From GCA-2683825 sp965662355 (lineage in GTDB: Bacteria; Planctomycetota; UBA1135; GCA-002686595): 64,000 nucleotides of DNA. A model generated the notes under the pieces. That model had not been told where the DNA came from. It made no database searches and worked only from the letters and a program-made list of their open reading frames with translations. The stretch is taken from positions 1 through 64,000 of the forward strand of contig CBFIHP010000003.1 of NCBI GenBank assembly GCA_965662355.1, read 5' to 3'. Positions 43,139 through 51,447 of the stretch are shown piece by piece. Numbering within the stretch: the stretch's first letter is position 1; every line of letters starts with the position of its first letter. The position numbers and the translations under genes were made by a program.

Positions 43139-44085
43139 AGAACTCGCCGCGTCGCTTCCTCGTCCTCTGCCTGGGGGCCACCAGTCTCTTCGCTGTCGGC
43201 AGCCTCGTTGTCCCGGCCACGCAGGAGGAAACACCAGAGGAACGTGCTCCGCACGAGCGCATCGATATCCCCTCCCTCGCCGCCTGCGGCGGCTGCCATG
43301 CCCAGGTGTACCGCGAGTGGTCGAAGAGCCTGCACGCGGGGGCCTGGACCAACAAGAACGTGCGCACGGCCACGAACGACTTTCGCAAGAAGAGCTGCCG
43401 ACCCTGCCACAGCCCGCGCTCGGTCTTCGAAACGGGCTTCGACGTCGCCCCTGCTTTCCGCAACGTCAACCAGCTCGATGGGGTGCACTGTCTGTCTTGC
43501 CACGGCCTCGAGCACGGCGTAGCCGCGGCGCGCACGCTGCCCGATGCCCCCTGCAATCCGATTCGCGAAACGCGACTCCTGCAGGCCGATCATTGCTTTC
43601 CCTGCCACGAACCCACGCACCAGGCCTTTCAGGAGTACCGCACCTCCGACGCCCACGCCCTGGGCTTGCGCTGTGTCGATTGCCACATGCAGGTTCGCGC
43701 CGATGGCAGCGGTCGCTCGCATGGGAGCCATGGAGGGTTGAACCCGAAGTTCGTGGGCCGGGCGATCGCGTGGGTGGCAAAGCGCAGCGACGAGGGCATC
43801 GTGCTCGTCGTACGCAATCGAACGGGACACAAGTTTCCCGGCGAGATCCCCTCGCGCAGCTTCGTGATCCAGGTCGAGATCGAAGGTCAGGAATCGCGCA
43901 CCGTGCTTCTGCGCAAGCCCTTCCGTGGCGAAGATCGCGAGGACAACCGCTTGCGACCGGACGAGGAACGCCGGCTTGTCTTCGAGATTGGCAAGGGGGC
44001 TACAGCCCGCGTGCGCTTGTTCTTTCTGCCCTACCCCCTGCTGCCTCTCGAACAGGGTTTCCTCCTGGGAGAGACCGTGCTCTGA
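43135..44085 (+). CDS. Secreted multihaem c-type cytochrome
   Basis: A 316-residue exported cytochrome with a signal peptide (RRFLVLCLGATSLFAVGSLV) from a GTG that overlaps the upstream stop. Five CxxCH motifs are visible: CGGCH, CRPCH, CLSCH, CFPCH and CVDCH, all within about residues 50-185, resembling the cytochrome c554 arrangement. The C-terminal third is a beta domain with VRNRTGHKFPGEIPSRSF, like the end of the larger cytochrome at 24-26 kb. It probably moves electrons in the periplasm; the donor and acceptor are unknown. Ends 13 bp before a convergent gene. Confidence 0.85.
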   Translation: MKNSPRRFLVLCLGATSLFAVGSLVVPATQEETPEERAPHERIDIPSLAACGGCHAQVYREWSKSLHAGAWTNKNVRTATNDFRKKSCRPCHSPRSVFETGFDVAPAFRNVNQLDGVHCLSCHGLEHGVAAARTLPDAPCNPIRETRLLQADHCFPCHEPTHQAFQEYRTSDAHALGLRCVDCHMQVRADGSGRSHGSHGGLNPKFVGRAIAWVAKRSDEGIVLVVRNRTGHKFPGEIPSRSFVIQVEIEGQESRTVLLRKPFRGEDREDNRLRPDEERRLVFEIGKGATARVRLFFLPYPLLPLEQGFLLGETVL

Positions 44086-44098
44086 GTCGTGCCACGAG

Positions 44099-44815
44099 TC
44101 AGAGCACCTGCACGCCCGAGCTGAAGAAGTACTGCCCCAACCCGACGGTGAAGAGCGCCACTCCATACAACGCGTGCTCCGCGATGACCAGTGTCAACGA
44201 ACGTGTGCGTGCAAAGGTCCAGGCGAAGAGTCCGCCACCGATGACAGAAAGGCAGACCGCGATCGGGTTTCCGTAGAAGGCGTGGGCGAATCCGAAAGCC
44301 GCGGCGGAAACGAGGATACACGAGCTGCGCGTGGGAAAGATCCGTCCGTAGCGATGGAAGAAGAACCCGCGGAAGAAGAGCTCCTGGGGCAGCACCGACA
44401 GGAAAGGGTACGTGAATACGATCAAGCCCCAGATCAGGGGCTCCTGTCGCGGCAGGGCCAGGAAGTTCTTGGGCTCGAGATAATGAACGTAGAGCGTCAA
44501 CAGGAAGGTGGCGATGCCGAACTGGAGCGTCACGCGCCGGACCTCCTTCGGCGGCCACGGAGCCCGCAGCCAGCGGCCCATCTCGCCCGGAGCGCGACGC
44601 CACAGAAAGAGAAAAGTACCGATGCCCAGGCTGGCCAGGAGCGGAATCACCGGCACCACTCCGCCAAAGGCCCGTACTCCCCACAACGTCGCGGGCACGA
44701 TCAGGAACAAGAACAGCACTTCCAGAGCCAGTCTCCAGCGTGCTCCCGGGCCAAGAACCGTTGCCGATTCATCGCTCTCGGGCACATCTCTGATCTGGGG
44801 CGGAGGGGAATCCAT
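44099..44815 (-). CDS. CPBP (CAAX-like) intramembrane protease family protein
   Basis: A 238-residue membrane protein with about six to eight helices. The family motif region reads SVLPQELFFRGFFFHRYG, followed by a helix with AAFGFAHAFYGNP and a last histidine in EHALYG. In typical CPBP proteases the first motif is EExxxR; here the first acidic residue is Gln (QELFFR), with the second Glu and Arg kept. Activity may therefore be altered or the protein may act without proteolysis. It stands alone, convergent with the cytochrome gene and divergent from the helix-hairpin-helix gene. Confidence 0.78.
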   Translation of the reverse strand: MDSPPPQIRDVPESDESATVLGPGARWRLALEVLFLFLIVPATLWGVRAFGGVVPVIPLLASLGIGTFLFLWRRAPGEMGRWLRAPWPPKEVRRVTLQFGIATFLLTLYVHYLEPKNFLALPRQEPLIWGLIVFTYPFLSVLPQELFFRGFFFHRYGRIFPTRSSCILVSAAAFGFAHAFYGNPIAVCLSVIGGGLFAWTFARTRSLTLVIAEHALYGVALFTVGLGQYFFSSGVQVL

Positions 44816-44931
44816 GGAACCCTCCTCGATCGGATGCTCTTAGCCCATGGGTGGAGGGGAACCCAAAGACGAGCGCCGATAAGGCTCGAATAGATCCTCA
44901 GAAGGCCTTCCAGGCGGTACGCTGAGATGCG

Positions 44932-45396
44932 ATGCCCGAGAACAAGGAGATTGCCGACGTCCTCGAGTCCATGGCCGACCTGCTCGAAATCGACGAGGCC
45001 AGCCCGTTTCGGATACGTGCCTATCGCAACGGCGCGGACACGATTCGTTACCACGACACGCCGCTCGAGGAGCTCGTTCGCAAGGGAGCGAATCTCACCG
45101 AGCTACAGGATGTCGGCAAGGGGTTGGCCAAGGCCATCGGCGAGATCGTGACCCTCGGCATCCCCGGCTTCCGGGCCCAGATGGCCCAAACCCATCCGCC
45201 GGGTTTGCTCGAACTCTTGAGCCTTCCCGGTCTCGGCCCCAAGCGCGTGCGCATGCTGAAGAACGAGCTGGGCGTTTGCGGTCCCCTCGAGCTCAAGCAA
45301 GCCCTGCTCGATGGACGCCTGCGCGAGGTCCGCGGTTTCGGCGCCAAGAGCGAGGAACGTCTCCTGCAGCGCCTCGAACGCTTCGAAGAATCGTGA
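44932..45396 (+). CDS. Stand-alone helix-hairpin-helix protein resembling the PolX N-terminal domain
   Basis: A 154-residue cytoplasmic protein. Its start, NKEIADVLESMADLLEID followed by ASPFRIRAYRNGADTI, is the 8-kDa DNA-binding domain of family X DNA polymerases, and LLSLPGLGPKRVRML and EVRGFGAKSEERLL are helix-hairpin-helix motifs that grip DNA backbone. The polymerase palm and the PHP nuclease domain that follow in bacterial PolX are absent, and the downstream sequence codes for a different protein, so this is a complete short gene rather than a visible frameshift. It overlaps the next gene by four bases (GTGA). Binding to DNA ends or gaps is inferred. Confidence 0.78.
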   Translation: MPENKEIADVLESMADLLEIDEASPFRIRAYRNGADTIRYHDTPLEELVRKGANLTELQDVGKGLAKAIGEIVTLGIPGFRAQMAQTHPPGLLELLSLPGLGPKRVRMLKNELGVCGPLELKQALLDGRLREVRGFGAKSEERLLQRLERFEES

Positions 45397-46466
45397 ACGC
45401 ATCGACAATCTACACCTTCCTCTTCGCGTCCCTCACGCTCCTACTCGGGCCTCTCGGATGCAGCGGGGAACCACAAGGCGCCAACACGTCCGCCCCCTCG
45501 CTGACCCCGACGCATGAAGGAGCGAGGCTCTCGATCCAAAAAGTCCGCCAGGACTTCGGCGATGTCGACGACACGCGCCATCTAATCTGCGAGTTTCCGT
45601 TCGAGAACAGCGGCTCCGACACGCTCGAGATCCGCGAGTTGAAGTCGAGTTGCGGTTGCACGACCGCCGAACTCTCGCGCATGTCGTTCCTGTCCGGAGA
45701 AGGCGACACGATTCGCGTCGACTGGAAACCCAAGGGCCACGGCTTGCAGTCCCAGACCGTCGACATCTTCATCGAGGGTGCGCCAAACCCCACGCGCCTG
45801 GTCGTCCGGGCCAACGTCGAACCCAAGATCAAGGTGACCCCCCTGGCCGCGGACTTTGGCAAGGTGCCCCAGAACACCCTGCACAACCTGCCCCTGACCC
45901 TGCGCAGCGACGACCCCCATGTGCAGGTCATCGAGGTGCGCCCCAAGGTGCCCTCGGCACTCCTCGCCGATTTTGTTCCCTCGCAGGCGGACGGTGCCCT
46001 GGGCATCGTCAACGTGCAGATGCTACCGCGCTCGAAGCGCGGCGCCTTCGGCACCTCCATCACCATCAAGAGCCGCGTCCAGGACCCGCTCACCGGCGAG
46101 CCCTACGAATATGAAATGGACATCCCCGTCCGCGCCTCCGTCTACGGGGCGGTCCTGCTGGAACCCAACGCCTTCTACGTCGGCAAGGTACTGCCCCAGG
46201 GGACCGTCGACTACACCGTTCGCCTCCGCCGCCCCGACAGCACGAGCTTCAAGATCCGCCGAGCCGAACTGATTGACTGCACGGTCCCCGGCCTGACGCT
46301 CACGCAGAAGGAAGGCACCGATGCTACGGGTGTTTACACCGATCTCGTTCTCTTCGGATCGGTCAAGGACTACCTGGGCCCATTGCGAGGCACCGTATCG
46401 CTTTTGACGGACGTGCCAGGTGATTCGGCCCAGAAGCTCGGGGTCATGGGAGTGGTGCGGCCCTAG
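45393..46466 (+). CDS. DUF1573 lipoprotein
   Basis: A 357-residue lipoprotein starting with a GTG inside the previous stop codon. The signal peptide ends in a lipobox (LLLGPLGC). The segment FPFENSGSDTLEIRELKSSC followed by GCT is the hallmark of DUF1573, an immunoglobulin-like domain frequent in Planctomycetota and Bacteroidota; the rest is further beta-sandwich sequence. It is exported and lipid-anchored. The role is unknown, but DUF1573 domains are usually structural or binding modules. The coupling to a DNA-binding protein gene upstream is odd, since the two products should be in different compartments. Confidence 0.85.
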   Translation: MNASTIYTFLFASLTLLLGPLGCSGEPQGANTSAPSLTPTHEGARLSIQKVRQDFGDVDDTRHLICEFPFENSGSDTLEIRELKSSCGCTTAELSRMSFLSGEGDTIRVDWKPKGHGLQSQTVDIFIEGAPNPTRLVVRANVEPKIKVTPLAADFGKVPQNTLHNLPLTLRSDDPHVQVIEVRPKVPSALLADFVPSQADGALGIVNVQMLPRSKRGAFGTSITIKSRVQDPLTGEPYEYEMDIPVRASVYGAVLLEPNAFYVGKVLPQGTVDYTVRLRRPDSTSFKIRRAELIDCTVPGLTLTQKEGTDATGVYTDLVLFGSVKDYLGPLRGTVSLLTDVPGDSAQKLGVMGVVRP

Positions 46467-46497
46467 GGTTCCCACGCTATGGGTCGGGGCGGAACGC

Positions 46498-48240
46498 TCA
46501 GCGGACAACCTCGATGCTCGACGCAACTCCGTCCCCACCACGCGTGATACTCCACGTGCACCCGCTCGCAAGATCCTCAAAGGTCTCACGAGTACCATCG
46601 AACCAGGTGACGCGCAGTGACTCCACCCGCTCCGCATCGCCGACGCCGAAATGCAGTTCGCGCTCGTGGCTCGAAAGAAAACTCTCGCCTGAGACGACCC
46701 AGCGGGTCTGCTGCTTGCCGTCACAAACGAGCTCGACGCGGGCACCGAAGGCGTGGTGATCCCCGGGAGTCCCGACGAGTCGTACCCGCAAGCTCTCGCC
46801 CGTGGGGCCCTCGTTACGCAGGAGCGTCGGCGCTCCATCGATGTTGCCTATCAGTAGATCCAGATCGCCATCGGCATCGATATCCCCCACCGCGGCACCT
46901 CGACTAGCGGCACGCAAGCGGAAGCCCGAACCGCCATATCCGTCGGGTTCGATGAACTTCGAACCGGTGTAGTCGAAGATCTGGTTTTCCTGGCGATAGA
47001 CCGTGCCGAGGTCGAAGCGATCGACCTGCGGATAGACGTGGCCGTTGACGGCGAAGAGCTCCTGATCTCCGTCGTTGTCAAAGTCGAAGAAGCCGCAGCC
47101 CCAACCGAGCTTGTCGGTCGTGACCTTGCTGAGTGCGAGGGCCGGCGTGCGGTCGATGAACGAGCCGCGGCCCATACCCCGATACACGGTGAAGTAGTCG
47201 TCCGCGAAGTTTGTCAGGAAGAGATCGGGTTGTCCGTCGTTGTCGTAGTCGCCCAGGCCGACGCCCATTCCAGCCTGGGGCCTGCCGCCCATGCTGTAGG
47301 CAGCCCCAGAGACCTGTGCACGATCCTCGAAGTGTTTCCCCTCGCGATTGAACCAGAGCGAGTTGGCAACCGAATCGTTGGCCACGTACACGTCCAGCCA
47401 ACCGTCCTCGTTGACGTCGAAGGCCATGCTCTGGAAGGCGAAAGCGGGGTCGACCGTGAGGATGCCGCGGGCCTCGCTTTCGTCCTGCATGATGCCGTCG
47501 CCCGCGTTCACGTAGTAACGATCATGGGCGCCGGGCAGACCGCGCGGCCCCTTCATCACCTTGACGCCGCGGTACTCCGTGCTGGGCCGGTCCGCGAGCA
47601 TCTGGGCTTCGTCGAAGTCGACATAGTTCGCCACGTAGAGATCCAGATCCCCATCCCGATCCCCATCGAAGAACGAGGCGCCTGTACTCCAGCGCTCGTC
47701 GCCGAGACCGAGCTTTTCGGTGATGTCGACGAACGCTCCTGCGCCCGTGTTGCGATAGAAGACATTGGGTCCATAGTTCGTCACGAAGACGTCGAGGTGC
47801 CCGTCGCCGTCCAGATCCACCGTTCGAACACCGCTCGATAGACGGCGCTCATCGATGCCCGCGGGCTGCGTGTGATCCACGAAGATGCCCGCGCCATCAT
47901 TGATGTAGAGAGCATCGCTCGGGTTCGACGCCAGGGGCGCTCCGATACGCCCACCATTCGTGAGGTACGCGTCGAGGTCCCCATCCCCGTCCGCGTCGAA
48001 CAGCGCCACGCCTCCGCCCACGGTCTCGAGGATGAAGGGCTTTTCCTCCTCGCCATTGACCTGCTGGAAGGTCCCCAAACCGGATGGCTCGGTCGCATCC
48101 ACGAAACGGAACGGCCCGCGCGCGTGGTAGATATGCTCGCGATCTTCCTTCCGAGCTTCCTTCGGATTGGGGCCGCAGGCGCACAACCAAAGCGCTGCCG
48201 CGAGCCCGAGCAGGCCGAATCGATCGGCCTCCAGGCTCAA
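46498..48240 (-). CDS. CRTAC1-like lipoprotein (FG-GAP/VCBS propeller with ASPIC/UnbV domain)
   Basis: A 580-residue lipoprotein. The frame is open upstream, but a TTG at 48240 overlaps the stop of the TPR gene (TTGA) and gives a good lipobox signal peptide (LLGLAAALWLCAC), so I take it as the start. The body carries seven or more FG-GAP/VCBS calcium repeats, such as LFDADGDGDLDAYLTNGG, and the last 90 residues form an ASPIC/UnbV domain (FGARVELVCDGKQQTRWV). This matches the CRTAC1 family, very common in Planctomycetota, with no known enzyme activity. Confidence 0.83.
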   Translation of the reverse strand: MSLEADRFGLLGLAAALWLCACGPNPKEARKEDREHIYHARGPFRFVDATEPSGLGTFQQVNGEEEKPFILETVGGGVALFDADGDGDLDAYLTNGGRIGAPLASNPSDALYINDGAGIFVDHTQPAGIDERRLSSGVRTVDLDGDGHLDVFVTNYGPNVFYRNTGAGAFVDITEKLGLGDERWSTGASFFDGDRDGDLDLYVANYVDFDEAQMLADRPSTEYRGVKVMKGPRGLPGAHDRYYVNAGDGIMQDESEARGILTVDPAFAFQSMAFDVNEDGWLDVYVANDSVANSLWFNREGKHFEDRAQVSGAAYSMGGRPQAGMGVGLGDYDNDGQPDLFLTNFADDYFTVYRGMGRGSFIDRTPALALSKVTTDKLGWGCGFFDFDNDGDQELFAVNGHVYPQVDRFDLGTVYRQENQIFDYTGSKFIEPDGYGGSGFRLRAASRGAAVGDIDADGDLDLLIGNIDGAPTLLRNEGPTGESLRVRLVGTPGDHHAFGARVELVCDGKQQTRWVVSGESFLSSHERELHFGVGDAERVESLRVTWFDGTRETFEDLASGCTWSITRGGDGVASSIEVVR

Positions 48241-49598
48241 CCGCCCGCCCCGGAGAGCTTGGCGAGGGCCAGCTTGACCTCTTCGTGGGTCGGATCCAGC
48301 TCGACCACTCGGCCGAAGAGCCGCTTTGCTTCGTCGGTGCGCTTGACCTCGGCGCAGATCTTGCCCAGTTCGAAGAGTGCGAAGGGATCGTCCGGCGCCT
48401 CTTCTTCGATCTGCTTGATCACCTCCTCGACGCGCGCGGTTTTGTCCGCCCGCGTGCAGGTGCGAATCAGCTCGATCTTGGGCTCGAGAGAATCGGGCGA
48501 GAGGAAGGCTGCCTCTTCCAGATGATCGACAGAGAAGTTCAGATCCCCCAGCTCGCGACGCGCGATGCCGCAATAGAGGTGGGCATGGGCGTGCCTGCGA
48601 TCCAGGTTGATGACCCGGGTGAACCACGAGAGCGATTCGCGGAACTTGCCGGCGGCGAAGTATTGCTCGCCGAGAAAGAACAGAGTCTGGGGATCGTCCG
48701 GACGTCGCTGGACCTTCTTCTGAGCGGCCTGCAGCTCCTGGTCCCAACGCTTCCAGATGTTGAACTGCCGCAGCGCTTCAGCGGCTCCCTCGGTGTCGCC
48801 GGAGGCCTCGCGCAGGGTGGCCAGACGGTTGTAGGGTGCAGGCATCGTGGGATCGACCTCGATGGCCGCCTCGTAGGCCAGGATTGCCTTTTCGCGCTGA
48901 TCGACGTTCTCGAGAGTGTTGCCGTACTGGAAGCGCAACCCACCATCCTCGGGCAGGAGCTCCATCGCGGTCTCGAAGCTCGAGCAAGCGCCCTCCAGAT
49001 CGCTCTCGTCCATCAAGAGCAAGCCCATGCGCTTGTGGGCCAGACCGTTCTTCGCATTCAGAGCCAGCGATTGACCCAGGAACGTGCGCGCGGTGGCGAG
49101 GTCTTCGCCGATGTGTGCGGCGCGGCCGATCCAGTAGGCGAAGGCATCGTTCTTCGGGTCCAGTTCGAAGGCACGGCGCAGGTGCTTGATGCCCTCGTCG
49201 AGTTTCTCCTGATCGCGGGAACCGGAGCCCACGATCACGTAGGAGAGCCGGACGAGGAGCTGGCCCAGCTCGAAGTGGGCCTCGGTGTAGTCGTCATCCA
49301 GCTCGATCGCCCTCCGAAGCTCCTTTTCGGCCTCGTCGAGGTCGTTCGAATCGAGGAAATTACGCGCACTCTGGTACGCCAGCCGGGCTCCGCCACCGGA
49401 GGCGCGCTTGACCCCACTTGTTCCCCCGGTATCACCAGCTGAACCGCCATCACCCCCACCACATCCCTCGACGGCGCACAGCAGGAAGGCGGCGCTGAGC
49501 AGAGAGAGTCCGCAGAAACGGTCCCGGCTCGTGGCCCGGGCATCCGCTGCGGAGAGGTCGGTGTCGAGACGCGGCAGTCGGGGAAAACGGATCTTCAT
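48237..49598 (-). CDS. TPR-repeat lipoprotein
   Basis: A 453-residue protein with a hydrophobic signal segment ending in a possible lipobox (LLCAVEGC) at about residue 46, then a glycine-rich linker and at least eight tetratricopeptide repeats from about 70 to 450, for example AYWIGRAAHIGEDLATARTF. TPR arrays bind partner proteins. It is the first gene of a two-gene unit with the CRTAC1-like gene, which starts inside its stop codon. TPR plus ASPIC/UnbV pairs recur in Planctomycetota, suggesting a joint exported complex. Confidence 0.82.
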   Translation of the reverse strand: MKIRFPRLPRLDTDLSAADARATSRDRFCGLSLLSAAFLLCAVEGCGGGDGGSAGDTGGTSGVKRASGGGARLAYQSARNFLDSNDLDEAEKELRRAIELDDDYTEAHFELGQLLVRLSYVIVGSGSRDQEKLDEGIKHLRRAFELDPKNDAFAYWIGRAAHIGEDLATARTFLGQSLALNAKNGLAHKRMGLLLMDESDLEGACSSFETAMELLPEDGGLRFQYGNTLENVDQREKAILAYEAAIEVDPTMPAPYNRLATLREASGDTEGAAEALRQFNIWKRWDQELQAAQKKVQRRPDDPQTLFFLGEQYFAAGKFRESLSWFTRVINLDRRHAHAHLYCGIARRELGDLNFSVDHLEEAAFLSPDSLEPKIELIRTCTRADKTARVEEVIKQIEEEAPDDPFALFELGKICAEVKRTDEAKRLFGRVVELDPTHEEVKLALAKLSGAGG

Positions 49599-49853
49599 CG
49601 GGAAGGGCGAGTTTGGTCAGGGCAAATGGAAGGGGGCGAAGAGCATAATGCGCAGGGGAGGATCCCACGTCAGAATACCCTGTCATCGAGTACGGAGTCC
49701 CGAAAGGATCGTTGGCACAGTGCCAGTCCAATCGGGTCTGAAACACTCTTCCCGTGAAGGGGACGTTCCGGGCTCTTGCATCGCTTTCCAAAAACCTGCG
49801 CGGCACCTGCCAGGACCCCGTCCCCTGACCCCATGAAGCACATTCCTAGGAGT

Positions 49854-49874
49854 CGATCCGCTGCCGGCGGATCG
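49854..49874 (+). other. 8-bp inverted repeat in the leader of the symporter gene
   Basis: CGATCCGC and GCGGATCG flank a five-base loop, ending 16 nt before the ATG of the symporter. It is close enough to the ribosome-binding region to influence initiation, or it could be a binding site. There is no T-run, so it is not a typical terminator. Confidence 0.4.
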
Positions 49875-49890
49875 CGCATCGAGTAACCCC

Positions 49891-51447
49891 ATGGCCGAGG
49901 GAAGACTCTGGCACGCGATCGCTTGCGGACTCTGCATGCTCGCCCTTCTGGTCGTGGCCCTGCGCCAGACTCGGAGGGTGAAGACGTACGAAGATTTCGC
50001 GCTCGCCGGGCGGAACCTTCCGCTCCTGTTGCTCGTCGCCACGTTGATCGGCACATGGGTCGGTACGGGTGCGATATTCGACCTCGCCCAGGAAGCCTAT
50101 CGCCGCGGGATCGACGCTTTCCTGCTTCCGCTAGCTTCGAGTGCGGGGCTCGTCTTTCTGTGGTTCACGGCTTCCCGGACGCGTCGCCTGGGAGCCAGCA
50201 CGATGCAGGACGTTCTCGAGGCGCGCTTCGGTCCGGTGACGAGGGTACTGGGTGCCGTGGCGCTGATCGGTGCCTATCTGATGCTGGTGGCCAGCCAGTA
50301 TCGAGCAGGTGGCGCGATCCTCGGGTACATCTTCCCCTGGCTGGAGGGGGGAACCGCGATGGCGGTGGTGGCCGTCTTCGTCATCGTCTTCACGACGGCA
50401 GCAGGTCTCTACTCGGTCGCCGCCACCGACCTCATTTGCGTGGCCCTCGTGGTCGCCGGCCTGTTGTTCGCACTGCCCATCTTGCTCTCGCAGAGCGGTG
50501 GATACGACGCGGCCATTGCCAGCCTGCCCACGAGCAGTCAAGAGATCACCTACGGTGGTGGGAAGCTCTTGGGGCTCTTCCTGCCGGGGCTCCTGGTCGT
50601 GATCGCGGACGCCAATCTATTCCAGCGGGTAAGTGCTGCCAGGACTCCACAGGCGGCAAAGGTCTCTCTCGTGTGGATGCTGGGAGGCGTGCTCGCCCTG
50701 CAGCTTGCACTGGTCCTGATGTCGATTCTTGCCGCGGCTCTCGTCGCCCAGGGTGGGCTGCCCCACCCCGCACCAAGAGAAGAACATCACCTCCTACTCC
50801 AGGCGGCCTTCGATGCCTTGCCTCTCTGGCTCGGTCCGCTGGTCGTCGCTGGGTTCTTCTCGCTGATCGTCTCCAGCGCCGATTCCTTCTTGCTGACGCC
50901 CGTGACGGTGTTCGTACACGACCTCTATCGGCGCTTCTTGCGTCCGGATCTACGCGCCGACAAGTACCTGTTCTTCTCGCGCGCGAGCGTGATCTTCGCC
51001 GGACTCTCGGCCCTCGCCATCGCCTCCCTCACGGACGAGATCTTCTCGCAGGCGCTCTTCGCGTGCTCGGTGTACGGCGCTGCGATCGCGCCTGTTCTCC
51101 TGGCCGCTTACTTCTGGCCGCGCGCCACGGCACGCGGCGCGACCAGTGCGATGATCGGCGGCATCGTCGTCACGCTTCTCTCGGGTTGGTTGACAACGAC
51201 CTCCGTTCAGGATGCCCTGTATCAATCTGGGTGGGTCGTGCTCACGGACTTCGGTCAGTGGGCAACCCGCGCGGGGATCGACCCGATCCTGCCGGGTTTC
51301 CTCGCCGGAGCGCTCTTGCTCGTGGGTGTCAGTCTTGCGGGCGCTCCTCCTGAAGAGAAGCAGGCCAATGCGTTGCAACAAGCTCTGGCGGACGACGAGG
51401 CTTCTCAGCCTCCGTCCGCAGTACCGGCGGACACCTCGAAGACATAG
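49891..51447 (+). CDS. Sodium:solute symporter (SSS family)
   Basis: A 518-residue transporter with about 13 membrane helices. TLIGTWVGTGAIFDLAQEAY corresponds to the first sodium-site region, and FSLIVSSADSFLLTPVTVF to helix 8. The acidic C-terminal tail is cytoplasmic. It is distinct from the symporter of the 30-kb cassette and has no DUF3311 partner. The substrate is unknown. Its 3' end overlaps the convergent peptidase gene by 43 bp. Confidence 0.88.
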   Translation: MAEGRLWHAIACGLCMLALLVVALRQTRRVKTYEDFALAGRNLPLLLLVATLIGTWVGTGAIFDLAQEAYRRGIDAFLLPLASSAGLVFLWFTASRTRRLGASTMQDVLEARFGPVTRVLGAVALIGAYLMLVASQYRAGGAILGYIFPWLEGGTAMAVVAVFVIVFTTAAGLYSVAATDLICVALVVAGLLFALPILLSQSGGYDAAIASLPTSSQEITYGGGKLLGLFLPGLLVVIADANLFQRVSAARTPQAAKVSLVWMLGGVLALQLALVLMSILAAALVAQGGLPHPAPREEHHLLLQAAFDALPLWLGPLVVAGFFSLIVSSADSFLLTPVTVFVHDLYRRFLRPDLRADKYLFFSRASVIFAGLSALAIASLTDEIFSQALFACSVYGAAIAPVLLAAYFWPRATARGATSAMIGGIVVTLLSGWLTTTSVQDALYQSGWVVLTDFGQWATRAGIDPILPGFLAGALLLVGVSLAGAPPEEKQANALQQALADDEASQPPSAVPADTSKT

